Shown here in pieces: positions 1-12,600 of a DNA stretch of 64,000 bases. The stretch covers positions 61,138,192 to 61,202,191 of the forward strand of contig OX031061.1 of NCBI GenBank assembly GCA_943736015.1, given 5' to 3'. Within the stretch, counting starts at the first letter, position 1. Each line of letters begins with the position of its first letter. The notes below the pieces were generated by a model. It saw nothing but the letters and a program-made list of their open reading frames with translations. It was not told the origin of the DNA and ran no database searches. This DNA comes from Tridacna crocea (taxonomy: Eukaryota > Mollusca > Bivalvia > Cardiida > Cardiidae). Made by a program: the position numbers and the translations under genes.

Positions 1-931
1 AACAAGAGGGCCATGATGGCCCTGTATCGCTCCACTGGCTTTTTAACCCTTCACCACACAAATTCAAGTGTTCATGACCAAGAAAAAGAGGGCCTTCAAA
101 AACAGTGAACATTGTCAGGCAGTTCAAGCAGGTTAATTCATTAGCATGAAAGGTAAAATCCTTGGAAAAAGAAGCTGAATGACAGAAACCTAACTCTGAA
201 ATTTTTATTCACCTCATGTGAGCATAACTATTAGCATAAAAATGAATCACACTTGAAAACAGAATATTTTTTATCAAAAAACTTAATGTCTAGCACCAAT
301 CATGTAGTTTTGATAATCAAGGGAGGTATATAGTACCAAACTTTATCTTTCATAAAAAAGAGTTATTTCCTTTGATTAATGTTTAAATTGAAGTGACTAT
401 ATTTTGAAGCCCGTGTTAAACTTGTGATCCCTGGATGGAGCCAATTTTGACCCCAGACCTACAATATGAAACTAGAATTTTTGAGTCTTGCCCAATTAAA
501 AGCCCTCTAAAACAAGTTTGCTCAATAAAAGGACCTCTAAAATATGTGACCCATGAGACAGATTTATAAAGCCAATGTAAAACTTGTGACCCCTGGGATG
601 GGGTCAAACTTTACCCCCAAAGTTAAAATTTGGGCCCTCTTGGTAGAGGCCCATTAGATAAAGCTACATGCAAAATTTGGTAGCCCTAGGCCTCATGGCT
701 ATGTATAAGGAGATTATTAAAGTTTCCCTATATAAGCCCATGTAAAACTTGTGACCCCTGTGACGGGGCTAAATTTGATCCCTGGGCTATAATTTGGGCA
801 CCCTTGGTAGAGACCACCTAGATAAAGCTACATCATGCAAAATTTTTTGATAGCCCTAGCCCTTATAGCTAGGTGCGAGAAGATTTTTGAAAGTATTCCC
901 TATACAAGCCCATGTAAAATTTGTTAAACCG

Positions 932-967
<36 letters not shown>

Positions 968-1590
968 CCAAATTTGACTCCTGGGCTACTGTAAGTCGGA
1001 CACCCTTGGTAGAGGTCCACTAGATAAAGCTACAAGCCAAATTTGGTATCCCTAGGCCCTGTGGCTAGGTGGAAGAAGAATTTTAAAGTTCTTCCTATTG
1101 GTAGAGGTCCACTAGATAAAACAACATCCCAAATTTGGTAGCCCTAGGCCCTATGTCTAGGTAGAAGAGGAGTTTTAAAGTTCTCCCTAAATAAGCCCAT
1201 GTGAAACTTGTGACCCCCGCGGTGGGGCCAATTTTGACCCCAGGGCTATAATTTGAAGAAACTTGGTGGAGGTCCACTAGATAAAGCTACATGCCAAATT
1301 TGGTAGCCCTAGGCCTTACAGTTTCAGACAAGAAGATTTTCAAAGATTTTCAAAATTTTTTAGTTTTGTTGCCATGGCAACCAGAGTTTTTGAAGGAATT
1401 AAATTCTTTCAATATATTCTGAAGAGGACCATGGCAGGATCATTTCTGTGAATTTTCATCAAAATTGGATGGGTAGTTTCAGAGAAGAAGATGTTTAAAG
1501 AAAAAGTTAATGGACAGACGGACGAACTGACGCACGACGGACAACGGGCCATGACATAAGCCCGCTGGCCTTCGGCCAGTGGAGTTAAAA
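1..1590 (-). repeat. Tandem-unit element F1 (about 165-bp units), left end cut by the window
   Basis: Reverse-oriented relative of the element at 36250-37907. Ends are hairpin-forming: GGGCCATGATGGCCC near position 10 and GGCCTTCGGCCAG near 1570. Units carry 'gctaccaaatttggcatgtag' and 'ctggggtcaaaatt' type motifs. Contains a run of about 35 C at 931-965. Confidence 0.85.
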
Positions 1591-1856
1591 ATCATAGACA
1601 AATGACAGTGTGCTGTATTATGTTTTTTATTTCTTGATCACACAGGTGTGTTTTTTACATAAAATATCTTTGTTTTTTGGTTTGTACAAAATGTATATAC
1701 ACATATGTACAGATGGATGATAAAATATACAATTGAAAACTGCAAGAAGAATAACATTCAACAATTTCCTATCTCAAATCCAATAACGAAGAGAAAAGCT
1801 TATTACAGGAAAAATAAAGCCCTTGGGGCCAAACGATAACATCCCAGCCAAGTGTT
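1591..1856. other. No feature seen
   Basis: AT-rich spacer; nothing recognised. Confidence 0.5.
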
Positions 1857-2074
1857 TTAACCCTTTACTCCATAGATACTCATTTCTACGCATTGCTTGT
1901 AAGAGCCTTTGGAAAACATTGTGACAAAAGGTGAAATTGCTCGTGACGAGCAATTTCACCTTTTGTCACAAAGTTTTCTATGCTTTCCAAAGATGTCATA
2001 TACACATAGGAAATGGCTTCATCTTTGCTGTTATTTAGGCCCAATTAGAGATACCATAGAAATGCTTTCGTTAA
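1857..2074 (-). mobile_element. MITE family B copy
   Basis: TTAA at both ends. Hairpin centred on GCTCGTGACGAGC with AAAGGTGAAATT arms; the reverse orientation of the other B copies. Confidence 0.85.
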
Positions 2075-2100
2075 TAAGGAAGAAGATCATGTGCTTAACA

Positions 2101-2326
2101 TTAACTCTTTATCAAGCAATATAATTTTAGACTTGTTGAAGTTGAAAGCATTTGCAGACGACAAAATAAATGTGACTAAATTAAAATTGTTTTGGGAAGG
2201 GTAGAAAACATGATGGAAAAAGGAGAAAATGCTGGTTTCCAGCATTTTCTCCTTTTTTAGCTATGTTTTCAAAAGGCTTCTTTTTCAGGGTCGTGAAAAC
2301 CAGGGATTGTTTGGTAAGGGTTGAGT
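2101..2326 (-). mobile_element. MITE family A copy
   Basis: Starts TTAACTCTTTA, ends GGTAAGGGTTGA. The core is GCTGGTTTCCAGC, so the GGTNACC centre is mutated. Confidence 0.85.
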
Positions 2327-2549
2327 CTTTACCAAACTACATAATGTTAGACTGGTCCAAATTGAAAGCATTTGCAGATAACAACTTGAAAGTGTCTCAA
2401 TTTATGAAATTTGTCTCTGAAAGTGTAGAAAACATTGTGGGCAAAGAAGAAAATGCTAGTCACCAGCATTTTCTCCTTTTCCCACACCGTTTTCCAAAGC
2501 TTTCCTTCCCAGGGTAGTGAAAACCAGGAATTGTTTGTTACAGCGTTAG
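2325..2549 (-). mobile_element. MITE family A copy, directly abutting the previous one
   Basis: Head-to-tail neighbour of the 2101 copy; the hairpin core is decayed on one arm (GCTAGTCACCAGC). Confidence 0.8.
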
Positions 2550-2717
2550 ATATCTAAAAAATTTTGAAGGACAAAGTCAGACATCTAAAAACTGTATCTA
2601 GTGAATCTTCAGCTTCTAGTTCATAAATATGCAGTTTCAATACAATGAAATGCAACTTAGGGAGGAGTTTGTACCACAAAATGCTTTTGTGCATGTATAC
2701 AGAAAGATGGACAGACA

Positions 2718-2863
2718 AGGACTTAAGAACGTTCTTTGTCTTGTTATCCAAAGTTTTCTATATTTGGAAGTATTACAACTTCTGATTGGTTGAACCCGAT
2801 GGTTTAGCCAATCAGAAGTTATGTTACTTACAAATTTAGAATGGTTGGTGAATACAGGCCATG
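2718..2863. mobile_element. Palindromic MITE family G, degraded
   Basis: Inverted repeat CTTCTGATTGG / CCAATCAGAAG around 2785-2820, with 'cttaagaacg' and 'ggttggtgaata' ends shared with 9341-9533. Confidence 0.65.
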
Positions 2864-3025
2864 GTGACTCAAATATAACCCTAGAAAACACTGCATTTGC
2901 AGTGGTATAATGAAAAGGGTGTCTGCAGTCAGTAGATGCATATCGAACAATAGTACCACATACAGATGAAAACACTGGATCGCAAGTGGTTGATTTCACA
3001 TGGAAAGTTTAAGTCGAGAATGGGG

Positions 3026-3280
3026 CTAAACTCTTTACCAAAGAAGCCCTGATTTTTTAACGACTCTGGACAGAAAAACTTTTGAAAACCTTGTAGGAAA
3101 AGGTGAAAATGCTGGTAACCAGCATTTTCTCCATTTTCCACAAGGTTTTCTATCCTTTCAGAGACAAATTTCATAAATTGAGAAACTTTTAACATGTTGT
3201 GTGTAGATGCTTTTAATGTGGACCAGTCTAATATTTTGTCATTGACCAGTCTAATATTTTGTCACTTCATAAAGAGTTAA
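3026..3280 (+). mobile_element. MITE family A copy
   Basis: Both hairpin arms carry ACCTTGT/ACAAGGT instead of ACATTGT/ACAATGT. The 3' arm has a 24-base tandem duplication at about 3218-3265. Confidence 0.85.
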
Positions 3281-3468
3281 TTCTTTACCAAACAACAATA
3301 TTTTAGGCTTGTCTGAATCGAAAGCATTTTCAGACAACAAAATAAAAGTGACTGAAATTAGTTTTGTGAAGGACAGAAAATATTGTAGTTTCTCCTTTTC
3401 CCACAATGTTTTCTAAAGACTTCTTTCTCAGGGTTGTTTAAAGTCGGGATTATGTGGTTAAGAGTTAA
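3277..3468 (-). mobile_element. MITE family A copy with one hairpin arm lost
   Basis: Shares its TTAA with the copy before it. The GGAGAAAATGCTGG arm is deleted, leaving the right arm only. Confidence 0.8.
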
Positions 3469-3952
3469 CCGTGTCAAAAATACTTCGATAAATACCTGCT
3501 TTTGTTGTATAGATTTCCCATTTTGGTAACAACTTTTCCAAAAAGTGAAAATCTTCGGTAATAACAGAAATATTGCAAAATGTCAAAGTCTTTGCGCGTC
3601 GAAAAGAACGCATACGATGCCAAGGCCATAAAATTCACTCGTCACTTTCTCTGAAAACAACCAAGCTAAATATACATGTTATTCGAAGCTGTTGTAGCAA
3701 AAAGTGAGCTGCATAATATAAGCTGCTAAAGAGTATGGATTATTTTTGGACCTAACAAAAAACCTAAATATACAAATATAACAATTAAATACAAATCTCA
3801 AACAGACAGGTAAATATGAATTCTTCAACAATATGGAAAACCAATGGCCATGAAGAAGCAATTACATGGTTTTACATCTATTTCATAAAGTCTTCCTCAT
3901 CAACAATCGGAGCATCGAAAGTCATACTTGTACAGTAATTGCTTAGCCCGTA
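3469..3952. other. No feature seen (GABPA downstream flank)
   Basis: No conserved coding or repeat match recognised. Confidence 0.4.
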
Positions 3953-4120
3953 ACCCATTACCACACAATCCCTACTTCTGACCCTGAGAAAGAAGCCTTA
4001 AGAAAACATTGTGTGAAAAGGGGAAAATGCTGGTAACCAGCATTTTCTCCTTTTCACACAATGTTTTCTGCTCTTCACAAAACTAAAGTTCAAATTTCAG
4101 TCACTTTTATTGAGAGTTAA
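3953..4120 (+). mobile_element. MITE family A copy, 3' part missing
   Basis: Arms read GTGTGAAAA and TTTTCACAC, a paired change from GTGGGAAAA/TTTTCCCAC. Confidence 0.85.
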
Positions 4121-4467
4121 CTTAAACAGCAAGATGGGAGTTATAAAAGATAGAACAAAAAAAAAAAAATTTGATCCTGAAAAATGAATGCTGACAATTA
4201 CAAAACAACTACTGTACAAGTGGAATTTTTTTCAATTTTGCAAATTGGAAAAAAATTAGCTAACTTTCCTGCTTGTGTGTCTGTTCAAAAATATTTTTGT
4301 TCACAAAATGTCTGTAATTGATAATTCACAAACTTTTCAACATGCAGAGATATCCACGTATACAGTATTGATACTTAACTGGACTTCAGACTTCTCCAAA
4401 TCATAAAATTTAAGACCCATATCTGTACCAAGCAACTAAATTAATTGCAACTCAGTAGATGGAAATT

Positions 4468-4699
4468 ATCTTTACCATACAACAAAATTCTGGACTAGAC
4501 CAAATTCAAAGCATTAGCTAACAACATATTGAATATAGCTAAAATGATGATTTATGTGCGTGATAGGGTAGAAAACATTGCGGGAATAGGAGAAAATGCT
4601 GGTTACCAGCATTTTCTCCTTTTCCTACAATGTTTTCAGAAGACTTCTTCCCCAGAATCATTAAAATTTAAAGCATCTTCCCCAGTGTTAAAAGAGTTA
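4468..4699 (-). mobile_element. MITE family A copy
   Basis: Complete; ends AAAAGAGTTAA; perfect core GCTGGTTACCAGC. Confidence 0.85.
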
Positions 4700-4741
4700 A
4701 GTAGATATGAACAAAAGCTTTGCAGGGAGGCATATTTGCAC

Positions 4742-4981
4742 CCATAGGGGCTTGTCTGTGAAATGGTTAAAATCCAGAACACCTACAGAGATCCAAATTT
4801 TAAAAGACACATGCACAACTACATTAACATATCATAGAGATTCATTGTGGTAAGTTTCAAGTTATTCCAATGGAAACTGTAGGAGGAGTTTTGCACACAA
4901 GAAACTGCTAACAGAGGGACAGACGGACATATAGACGGCAAGGGGCCATAACACAATATAACACCTTGGGCGTATAAAAAG
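4742..4981 (+). repeat. Interspersed repeat family E
   Basis: Starts 'aggggcttgtc', contains 'cctacagagatccaaatttt' and a 'gacagacggacat' stretch, and ends 'ggcgtataaaaag'. Related copies lie at 8311 and 17057. Class unknown. Confidence 0.7.
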
Positions 4982-5117
4982 TAAAGTAGAAAATGCAACC
5001 TTCTACCTCACTGTCCTGTAAGATTGTTTGTTAAAGAGTTTGATGATATAGACCCATTAAATGCAAAGCTGTACATGTAGGCTACATCTAGATCTTAGTT
5101 TTACAATCTCAGCTCAA

Positions 5118-5342
5118 CCCTTTAACAGTAAAGAAAATTTTAATGTTGTCCAACTTGAAAGCAATTGCAAACAACAATTTCAGTGGGGGCTCAAATGGTG
5201 CAATTGTTTATTGATAGGGAAGAAAACATTATGGGAAAAGGAGAAAATGTTGGTTACCAGCATTTTCTCCTTTTCCCATAATTTCTTCAATAGGCTTCTT
5301 TCCGAGGATTGACAAAAGTCGTCATTGTGTGGTAAAGGGTTG
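5118..5342 (-). mobile_element. MITE family A copy
   Basis: Arms ATTATGGG and CCCATAAT (paired change from ATTGTGGG/CCCACAAT). Confidence 0.83.
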
Positions 5343-5549
5343 ATACATTTATGCTTGAATCTGGATGGAGTACCATCCTCTCCCAATGAAATGGATATCA
5401 CAGCAGAAAAAAAGCTAAGCTGCATTCAATTCCTTATTGGTCCTTTTCCCAGGATGATTTCTAAAGTTGTTAACAGCAGGGCCTTGTCATATTTGTACAA
5501 GTACAGATTTCTTTGTGAAAACTCAAAAAACAAAAACAAAGTTGATTTG

Positions 5550-5757
5550 TAACATATCTTATGAACAAAGTCCGTAAAAAATGAGCAAATGCATGGCATA
5601 AAATAAGGGACCAGGCAGGATTCTAACACTAGAACGCCCGGATGAAAGGCCAATACTTTAATCGCTGAGCCAAAGAGATATCTCCCCAACGCAATTGTTA
5701 GGTATTGTATTTTAATCAGGATAAAGCCATGCATGAAGGAGTGATTTCCCGTAACAC
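5550..5757 (-). mobile_element. tRNA-derived SINE (family S-a)
   Basis: On the minus strand it has an A-box-like TTTGGCTCAGCGATT and a B-box-like GTTAGAATCC, and ends CTTTGTTCATAAGAT. Its TTAA (at 'actttaatcgc') is the unoccupied site matching the MITE insertion at 5981-6208. Confidence 0.8.
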
Positions 5758-5871
5758 ATCCCCTCTTAAAGTCATGGTTTATTGATTACTCAAAGCCTTA
5801 TTACGCAGAAGGTATGTTTTTGGACAACAAAGGGGATTAATGGCTCAATGGCTAATCCTGGATGAGCCACC

Positions 5872-6302
5872 ATCTTATGAACGAAGTCCGTAACAAAGAA
5901 ACAAATGAACAAATGTATGGCTGAAATAAGGGATCAGGCAGGATTCGAACCCTAGAACACCCGGATGAAAGGCCAATACCTTAACCCTTTCCCAAACGAT
6001 AAATTTTAGACTCTTCCAAACTCAAAGAGTTTGCAGACGATAATTTCAAATTTGATAAAAATGGCAGAAAGTTCTCTAAATGGGTAGAAAACACTGTGGG
6101 AAAAGGAGAAATTGCTCGTTATGAGCAATTTCTCCTTTTCCTCCAGTGTTTTCAAAAGACTTGTACTGCAGACACGTAAAAACAAGGGCTTGTTTGGGAA
6201 AGGGTTAACCACTGAGCTAAAGAGATATCTCCCCAACGCAGTTGACAGGTATTGTACTTAAATCGGGATGAAGCCATGCATGAAGGAGTGGTCTCCTGTA
6301 AC
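5872..6302 (-). mobile_element. SINE S-a copy split by a MITE
   Basis: Two halves of the same SINE (5872-5980 and 6209-6302) flank a complete MITE inserted at the TTAA between 'ccaatacc' and 'ccactgag'. Confidence 0.85.
5981..6208 (-). mobile_element. MITE family A variant (GAGCAA hairpin) inside the SINE
   Basis: TTAA target copies at 5981-5984 and 6205-6208. Ends CCCTTTCCCAAAC and GTTTGGGAAAGGG. Core GCTCGTTATGAGC; arms ACACTGTG and CAGTGT. Confidence 0.92.
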
Positions 6303-6344
6303 ACATACAATGGGTATGATGCTGTAACTGAATGTTAAGCACAA

Positions 6345-6350
6345 TTTATT
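6345..6350 (-). terminator. Likely GABPA polyadenylation signal
   Basis: AATAAA on the minus strand, 73 bases after the GABPA stop codon. Confidence 0.6.
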
Positions 6351-6422
6351 AGTTGATGTAAGGCATAGTAATGAATTTTTAGTCCTGAGTTTCATTTGGT
6401 ATGAATAATCACAGGCTTGTTC

Positions 6423-6614
6423 CTAATCTATTGTGGTCTGAACTGTTTGCGTAGTCACTTTCTGTTTTGAGCTGGGCGGTCTCATTGATTCACGAACACG
6501 TTGCAGTTTCTTCTCCGCACACATAGTTACTTGTCTATTTAACTCAGCTGCAGAATAACCAAGCAGCATTTTCAAGTCACAAACAAATTTGTACACAAAT
6601 CTTTTCCCATGGAC
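6423..6614 (-). CDS. GABPA: GABPA coding exon 11 (ETS end and C-terminus)
   Basis: Starts [20 protein letters not shown], which completes the ETS winged helix, continues with [20 protein letters not shown] and ends with TAG at 6425-6423; shorter C-terminal tail than human. Confidence 0.95.
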   Translation of the reverse strand, partial: VHGKRFVYKFVCDLKMLLGYSAAELNRQVTMCAEKKLQRVRESMRPPSSKQKVTTQTVQTTID

Positions 6615-9600
6615 CTGAAACAAGAATGTTGAACAATTTGTTAATTTTGAACAAACATTTCCTTCCCAGAGCTCTCTCTGAGCTCCACATAGAGGGGAAG
6701 AGTGATTTTGTTTTCAAAACTGAAAATGTTAATTATTATCCACTAAACCGTATGTTGTGGGTGCTCATTAGAGTCGTCTCATCGAGATAATTCTATGAGT
6801 ACCCACAACATAGGGTTCGGAAGAGAAACTAGAGCTGTCACTGAATGTGACTTAATACCCCCACCAGTGCTTTGACAGAAATGGGCAATTATTTGTTATT
6901 TGTACAGTACACAGAATGACACATAGACAGATACACGGATGATAGAAGGACACATGGACAGACAGGCTGATTCCAGTAAACCCCCCAAAACATTTGTTTT
7001 GCGGGGGTATGATGATGGATTTGAAATACCATCACCCTATCTTATCCGGAGCTCTGCTTCCATCAATGTTTGTCCATTAAAAGATAAATATTTGCATATT
7101 TTCAAAAACTGATGATTCCTTTTCCAACAATGTTTTCAAAAACGTGTATATATCATCAAAACTTTACACGGAACAAAAGAGGATTCAATGACATGAAAAT
7201 GTACACTACATGCTCTGGCAAAGGGGGGCTTACCCCATCTCCACAATGCATGATACCAATTAAGTCATTACAGAATTATACATCCCAAAATTCTATTATA
7301 CATATACTGAATCATGAGGTAAAATGGTCTTTTGACATACAAAGAATTAACCAATAGTGAAAAGTTTTGGCCCAGGTCAGCCTGGGTCCATACTTTTCAC
7401 AAATGCATTAAGCCCCATTTTCACACAGCACTGCTCAATTTTATCTGACTCTCTAAGTGCTGACCCACTATGGTATGCTCCTAAAATCACCCGACCTCAT
7501 TTTACAGTCTAAATTTGTCAGTTTAGAAACATGACAACATCTGACTTGCACAAAACTGCTATCTTCTGAATTCATCAATTTATTTGAAATATTAAACTAT
7601 CACACTTTTTACTGACTTAACCCTTTACCAAACGACAAGATTTTAGATTGGTCCAAATTGAAAGCACTTGTAAACGACAAATTAAACATAACTCAAAAAA
7701 AGAAATTTGTTTCTAGCAGGGTAGAAAACATTGTGGGAAAAGGGGAAAATGCTGGTTACCATCATTTTCTCCTTTTCCCACAACATATTCAAAAGGCAGA
7801 AAATGCTGGTAACCAGTTTTTTTCTCCTTTTCCCACAATATTTTCTATCCTTATATAGACAAATTAAATACATTTACTTTGTCATCTGCAAATGCTTTAA
7901 ATTTCGACAACTCTAAAAATGTGTCATTTGGCGATGAGTTGATCCAGGACTTCTGAAAGCAAAATGTTGTAAATTACCTTTGCAATCATATCACCATCGT
8001 AGTAATACCGTAACGCTCGACTTAATTTTTCGTAGTTCATGGTGGGTTTGTTCTTGCGTGATCCCCACATCTGAGCAACCATTTCTGGATTATTGAGTTT
8101 AAATTCCCCGTCGTCTCCAACCCACTGGATTACTTCACGACAATCTTTGTCTGTTAGTAACTCCAATAAGAACTGCCATAACTGGATTTGTCCATTATTT
8201 CCTGCCATACAAATAAACACAATCTTTTAACCTCTTACCACATGACAAAATTTCAGATTGTCCAGCCTTGAAGGCAGATATACAGGCAACAAATTAAATG
8301 TAACTTATATGCCAAGAGGGGCTTGTCAGTGAAATGGGTCATAATCTAGAACGCCTACAGATATCCAAACTTTAAGTCACATGCACCACTACACATCATT
8401 CAGATTCATTGTGGTCAGTTTGGACTTATTTTGATGAAAACAGAAGAATTTTGACTTATTCCAACGGAATCTGTAGGAATTGCGAACACAAGAAATTGCT
8501 GAAGGACAGACAGACAGACAGAGAGAGAGACTGACGAACGGGGCCATATTATAATATGACCCATCTGCATATAAAAAGGATAAAATGCTGGTTACCATCA
8601 TTTTCTCCTATTCCCACATTGCTTTCAAAAGGTCTCTCCCTCAGGGTCTATAAAAGTCAAGATTATGCAGTAAAGGGTTCATTCTAAGACTTCAAGGTTC
8701 AAAGCCTAGAATTTTTGTTTTCTTTTTACATGTTCAGTGGTTGACTCATTAGCATTTAGCATAGTTTTAGAATTGCCTTATCTATGTTCAAACATGTCAA
8801 GAATTATGGTAGAAGACATTATTGTGGAAAGGATAAAAATGCTGGTCACCAGAACTTTCTCCTTTTACCCCAATGTTTTCAAATGTTCCCCCCTCCAGCA
8901 TGACATGATGACATAGAATTATTTGGTAATGTGTTCAGGCAATGAATTTGTGATCCAGAGTTCCTGGGGGCCCTAAAATAAATCATTTCTAGAGCTGCTT
9001 GGTACAGTGTACATGGGGATTTCCTTTAACACTTAAGCACACATTGACGACTTGACTACTCGGAGGAAAAAGTCTTTTGAAAACATTGTGGGAAACGAAC
9101 AAAATGCTGGTAACCAGCATTTTCTCCTTTTCCTACAAAGTTTCCTACCCTATCAAAACAAAATTGCATATTTTGAGCCACGGTGAAATTTTCTTCTGCA
9201 AATGTTTCAATTTCGATTGGTCTAACATTTTTCCACGTGGTACAGGGTTAAGCAGGCATTGGAGAGCATTAACTGGGAACTGGTGTAGGGGAAAGGAACA
9301 TGATTATATAGGCATGCACAGTGTTATCCAACATTAGGGTCACTATTCTTCAACCATGCTTAAGAACGTGGACTTATGCTTCAAGATTTTCTGACAGTGA
9401 CAGTAACAGAAATTCCGATTGGCTAAACTATTATAATTTAGCCAATCAGAAGTTCTGTTACTATCACACTGACGAAATTCTGAAAAATTTGACTTGGAAT
9501 GTTCTTGGGAATAGTTGGTGAATATAGACTTAGATTTAGCAGCTATAACATGAGCTAATGTACTATTGCAGCTACTCCTGCAGCTCCTACTGGCTCCAGA

Positions 9601-12600
9601 TTTTATGAGCTGGCGAATTTAATGGCACACAAATAAAAATTCGCAGGGGAATTCCTGATTTCGGACTCCTTATATGATCCCATAGTTTTTTAACAGGTAT
9701 GTCTCTTGTTAAGTATTAGCAATGGTAATGTTTGAATTGTTTAGTGTTTGTCACGCTATGGAGATTTTACTTTTTAATCATTTTACCAGTTCTATTTCCT
9801 GGTGAAAACCCATGATCCCCTGTGATTCTTGGTGATCTTGTCTTGTTCTGCTTCCAGGATCTTTTCCCTGTATAATAAATATAATGAAACTAATTTTCTG
9901 AAAAGTTTAGTATTAATCCTTTCCTCCATATATACTTGTTTTAACACAATGAAGAATAAAGCTTTAACCCATTACCACACAATCCCTACTTTTGACAACC
10001 CTGAGAAAGAAACCTTTAGAAAACATTGTGGGAAAAGGAGAAAATGCTGGTAACCAGCATTTTCTCCTTTTCCCACAATGTTTTCTACCTTTCACAACAC
10101 AAATTTCAAATTTTCAGTCACTTTTATTCTGTCATCTGCAATTGCTTTCAATTTTGACCACTCTATAAATTTGTGGTTTGGTATAGAGTTAAGAAAACAT
10201 TGTGAGAAAAGGTGGAATTGCTCATTTTGAGCAATTTCACCGTTTCTCACAGTGTTTTCTATGCAACCAGTATCTTAAAACCTACTAGTAGCCACATTTC
10301 AGTTGTTGCCTGCAGTTTCTTTGAATTCAGGATGGTCTCAAAATGGTGTATTAGTTAATTTGTTTAACCTGTTATCAAACATCCTTGAGTGTTTCAATCA
10401 AGATCTGTTTTTGAATTTGTATGTAGATAAGACTGTTTTTGAATTTGCAAGTTTTGAATGCTTCTGATCTTGAATATGGATAAGAAAATTCACTATTATC
10501 ATATGAACATATAAGAGCTGAATACATGACCTTAAACCCTTTCCCAAACAAGCCCTGGTTTTTTCGTGTCTATAGCTAGTGTTTATTCTAGAGCGGAATA
10601 GCAGGGCGCGCCGCCCTGCCCCTTTTTCACTCCGCCCTTCTGCCCTCGAATCTGTGAACACCCGCCCTGTTGCCCTTATCAAATACATACAAAGCTTGTT
10701 TGTGTATTGTTCTGGTTTCAGAACAAACCACCGGGCCACATGGGCAAAATACTCATCTTCAGTGTCTCGGCTCTGTCTCGTCAAGCTTGCACAGTCACAA
10801 AAAGTCGCCATAAATTTCTTCCGACCTGACTATATTCATGAAATACAGCCAATCTGAGACTAAGGGTGACACTAATTATCCTTTATCAACTTCGTCAGTT
10901 AAGACAGGACAGCAGGGTGTTATAATCCTTCTCTGTCATTAACTTGCTAAACCATCCCTTTATCCCTTGAAACCCTGACTTTTTCCCCCACAGGTACTTT
11001 TAACGTCTGCTAATTTCTTTAAATGACGTCACACAATCAGTGAAATTTATCAATACTTGAATAGTTTTAAAATAAAGCTGAATTAAATCTTATTGCAGCT
11101 GGAGATTATTATTTCGTATATTTTTTGCATAAATTACAAGTATGGATGGTAAACCAAAGTTGCCAACTATCTTGAAAATACTCGACGTTTGCTATTCAAG
11201 CATCGGCAATTTTTTTTAAGCAAAATCTGCATTGCAGTATTCTATTTTTAGCAGTCTATTTATAGAATGGCTATGCAGTAGTACACTATTCCATCAGTAG
11301 GCCTGCCTACACATTTTGTAATTCTTTCTATGTAATAATTAATTTTTTTTACTTTTTTTTTTAATCAAAATTATTGTCATTTCTTAAAACAGCTGAGAAG
11401 AAGTTTTTTTTTTTTTAAATTACTCTGGACATTTTTTGTTATCTGACGAGAAGTTAGATAGTGGACCTGTAATAGAAAACAGCTATTTCCACAATATTAT
11501 TATCCTACAAAATTTGCTAAAATGAGTATTATTGTACTACTTTAACCAAGCCAATTTTTCCTTTTTTCCTTCCTAGAATTATTATTTATAATTCCAAATC
11601 CATTGTATTCTCATTACAAAGCAAACTAATAATTACCTCCCTTTTCTGAAAACTAACAAAATTATCAACAATTGTTTTTAAGAGACATCAAAGGCATTTC
11701 TAGTCGGTCAAAAATATGCACAAGTATTTTATCTGTATAAATCCGTATTTATCAACTAACAAGAACTTTTATTCCATGCTACACCAGAAATGTTACGGAT
11801 CTACTACATTAAAGCTAAGTGTGACAGTGCATCATGGGATCATTTATTACATGGCAATCAAAACCTGTATAATCAGATTGTGTTGCTTTGAGTCTATGAG
11901 TTGATAAGAATCTTTTCTTATTCTTTTCTTTAATATGCAATTCATATCCAAAGTTATAGTTAGAACTTGTTTCGAAAAGAGTGAAGGACACTGATTTGCC
12001 TTTATCTGATATGAGAAGTCATTCAACAAGGCAATGTTTCTCCCTGCCCCTTTTTCCTGCCTCCCTGCCCCTTTTTCCTGCCTCCCTGCCCTTTTGCCTG
12101 GTCTAGAATAATCACTACTATAGCACAAGTCTTTTGAAAACGCTGTGGGAAAAGGAGAAATTGCTCGTAACGAGCAATTTCTCCTTTTCCCACAGCGTTT
12201 TCTACCCTTTAACTCATTACCAAACGACAATATTTTAGGTTTGTCCAAATTGAAAGCATTTGCAGACGACAAAATAAAAGTGACTGAAAATTTGAAATTT
12301 GTTTTGTGAAGGGTAGAAAACACTGTGGGAAAAGGAGAAAATGCTGGTTACAAGCATTTTCTCCTTTTCCCACTGTTTTCTAAAGGCTTCTTTCTCAGGG
12401 GCGTCAAAAGTAGGGATTGTTTGGTAATGGGTTAAAAGTGACATTGACCTTGAGACTACTGAAGTGATTAATTCAAAGAAATAATAATCAATAAACCTTT
12501 ACCACACAGCAGTATTTTAGACCTATCTAAATTGAAAACATCTGCAGACAAGAATTTCATAGGAATAAGACATGATTTTTCTTTGACATGGTAGAAAACT

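Larger units (their letters stand above)
10532..12212 (+). mobile_element. MITE family A variant (GAGCAA hairpin) split by a hAT-like element
   Basis: Left part 10532-10576, right part 12118-12212. Core GCTCGTAACGAGC; arms ACGCTGTG / CACAGCGT, changed as a pair. Confidence 0.82.

Noticed and set aside
10398-10811. 137-codon frame, minus strand
   Set aside because: Crosses the boundary of MITE and hAT-like element; low-complexity Arg/Ala part comes from GCCC repeats.
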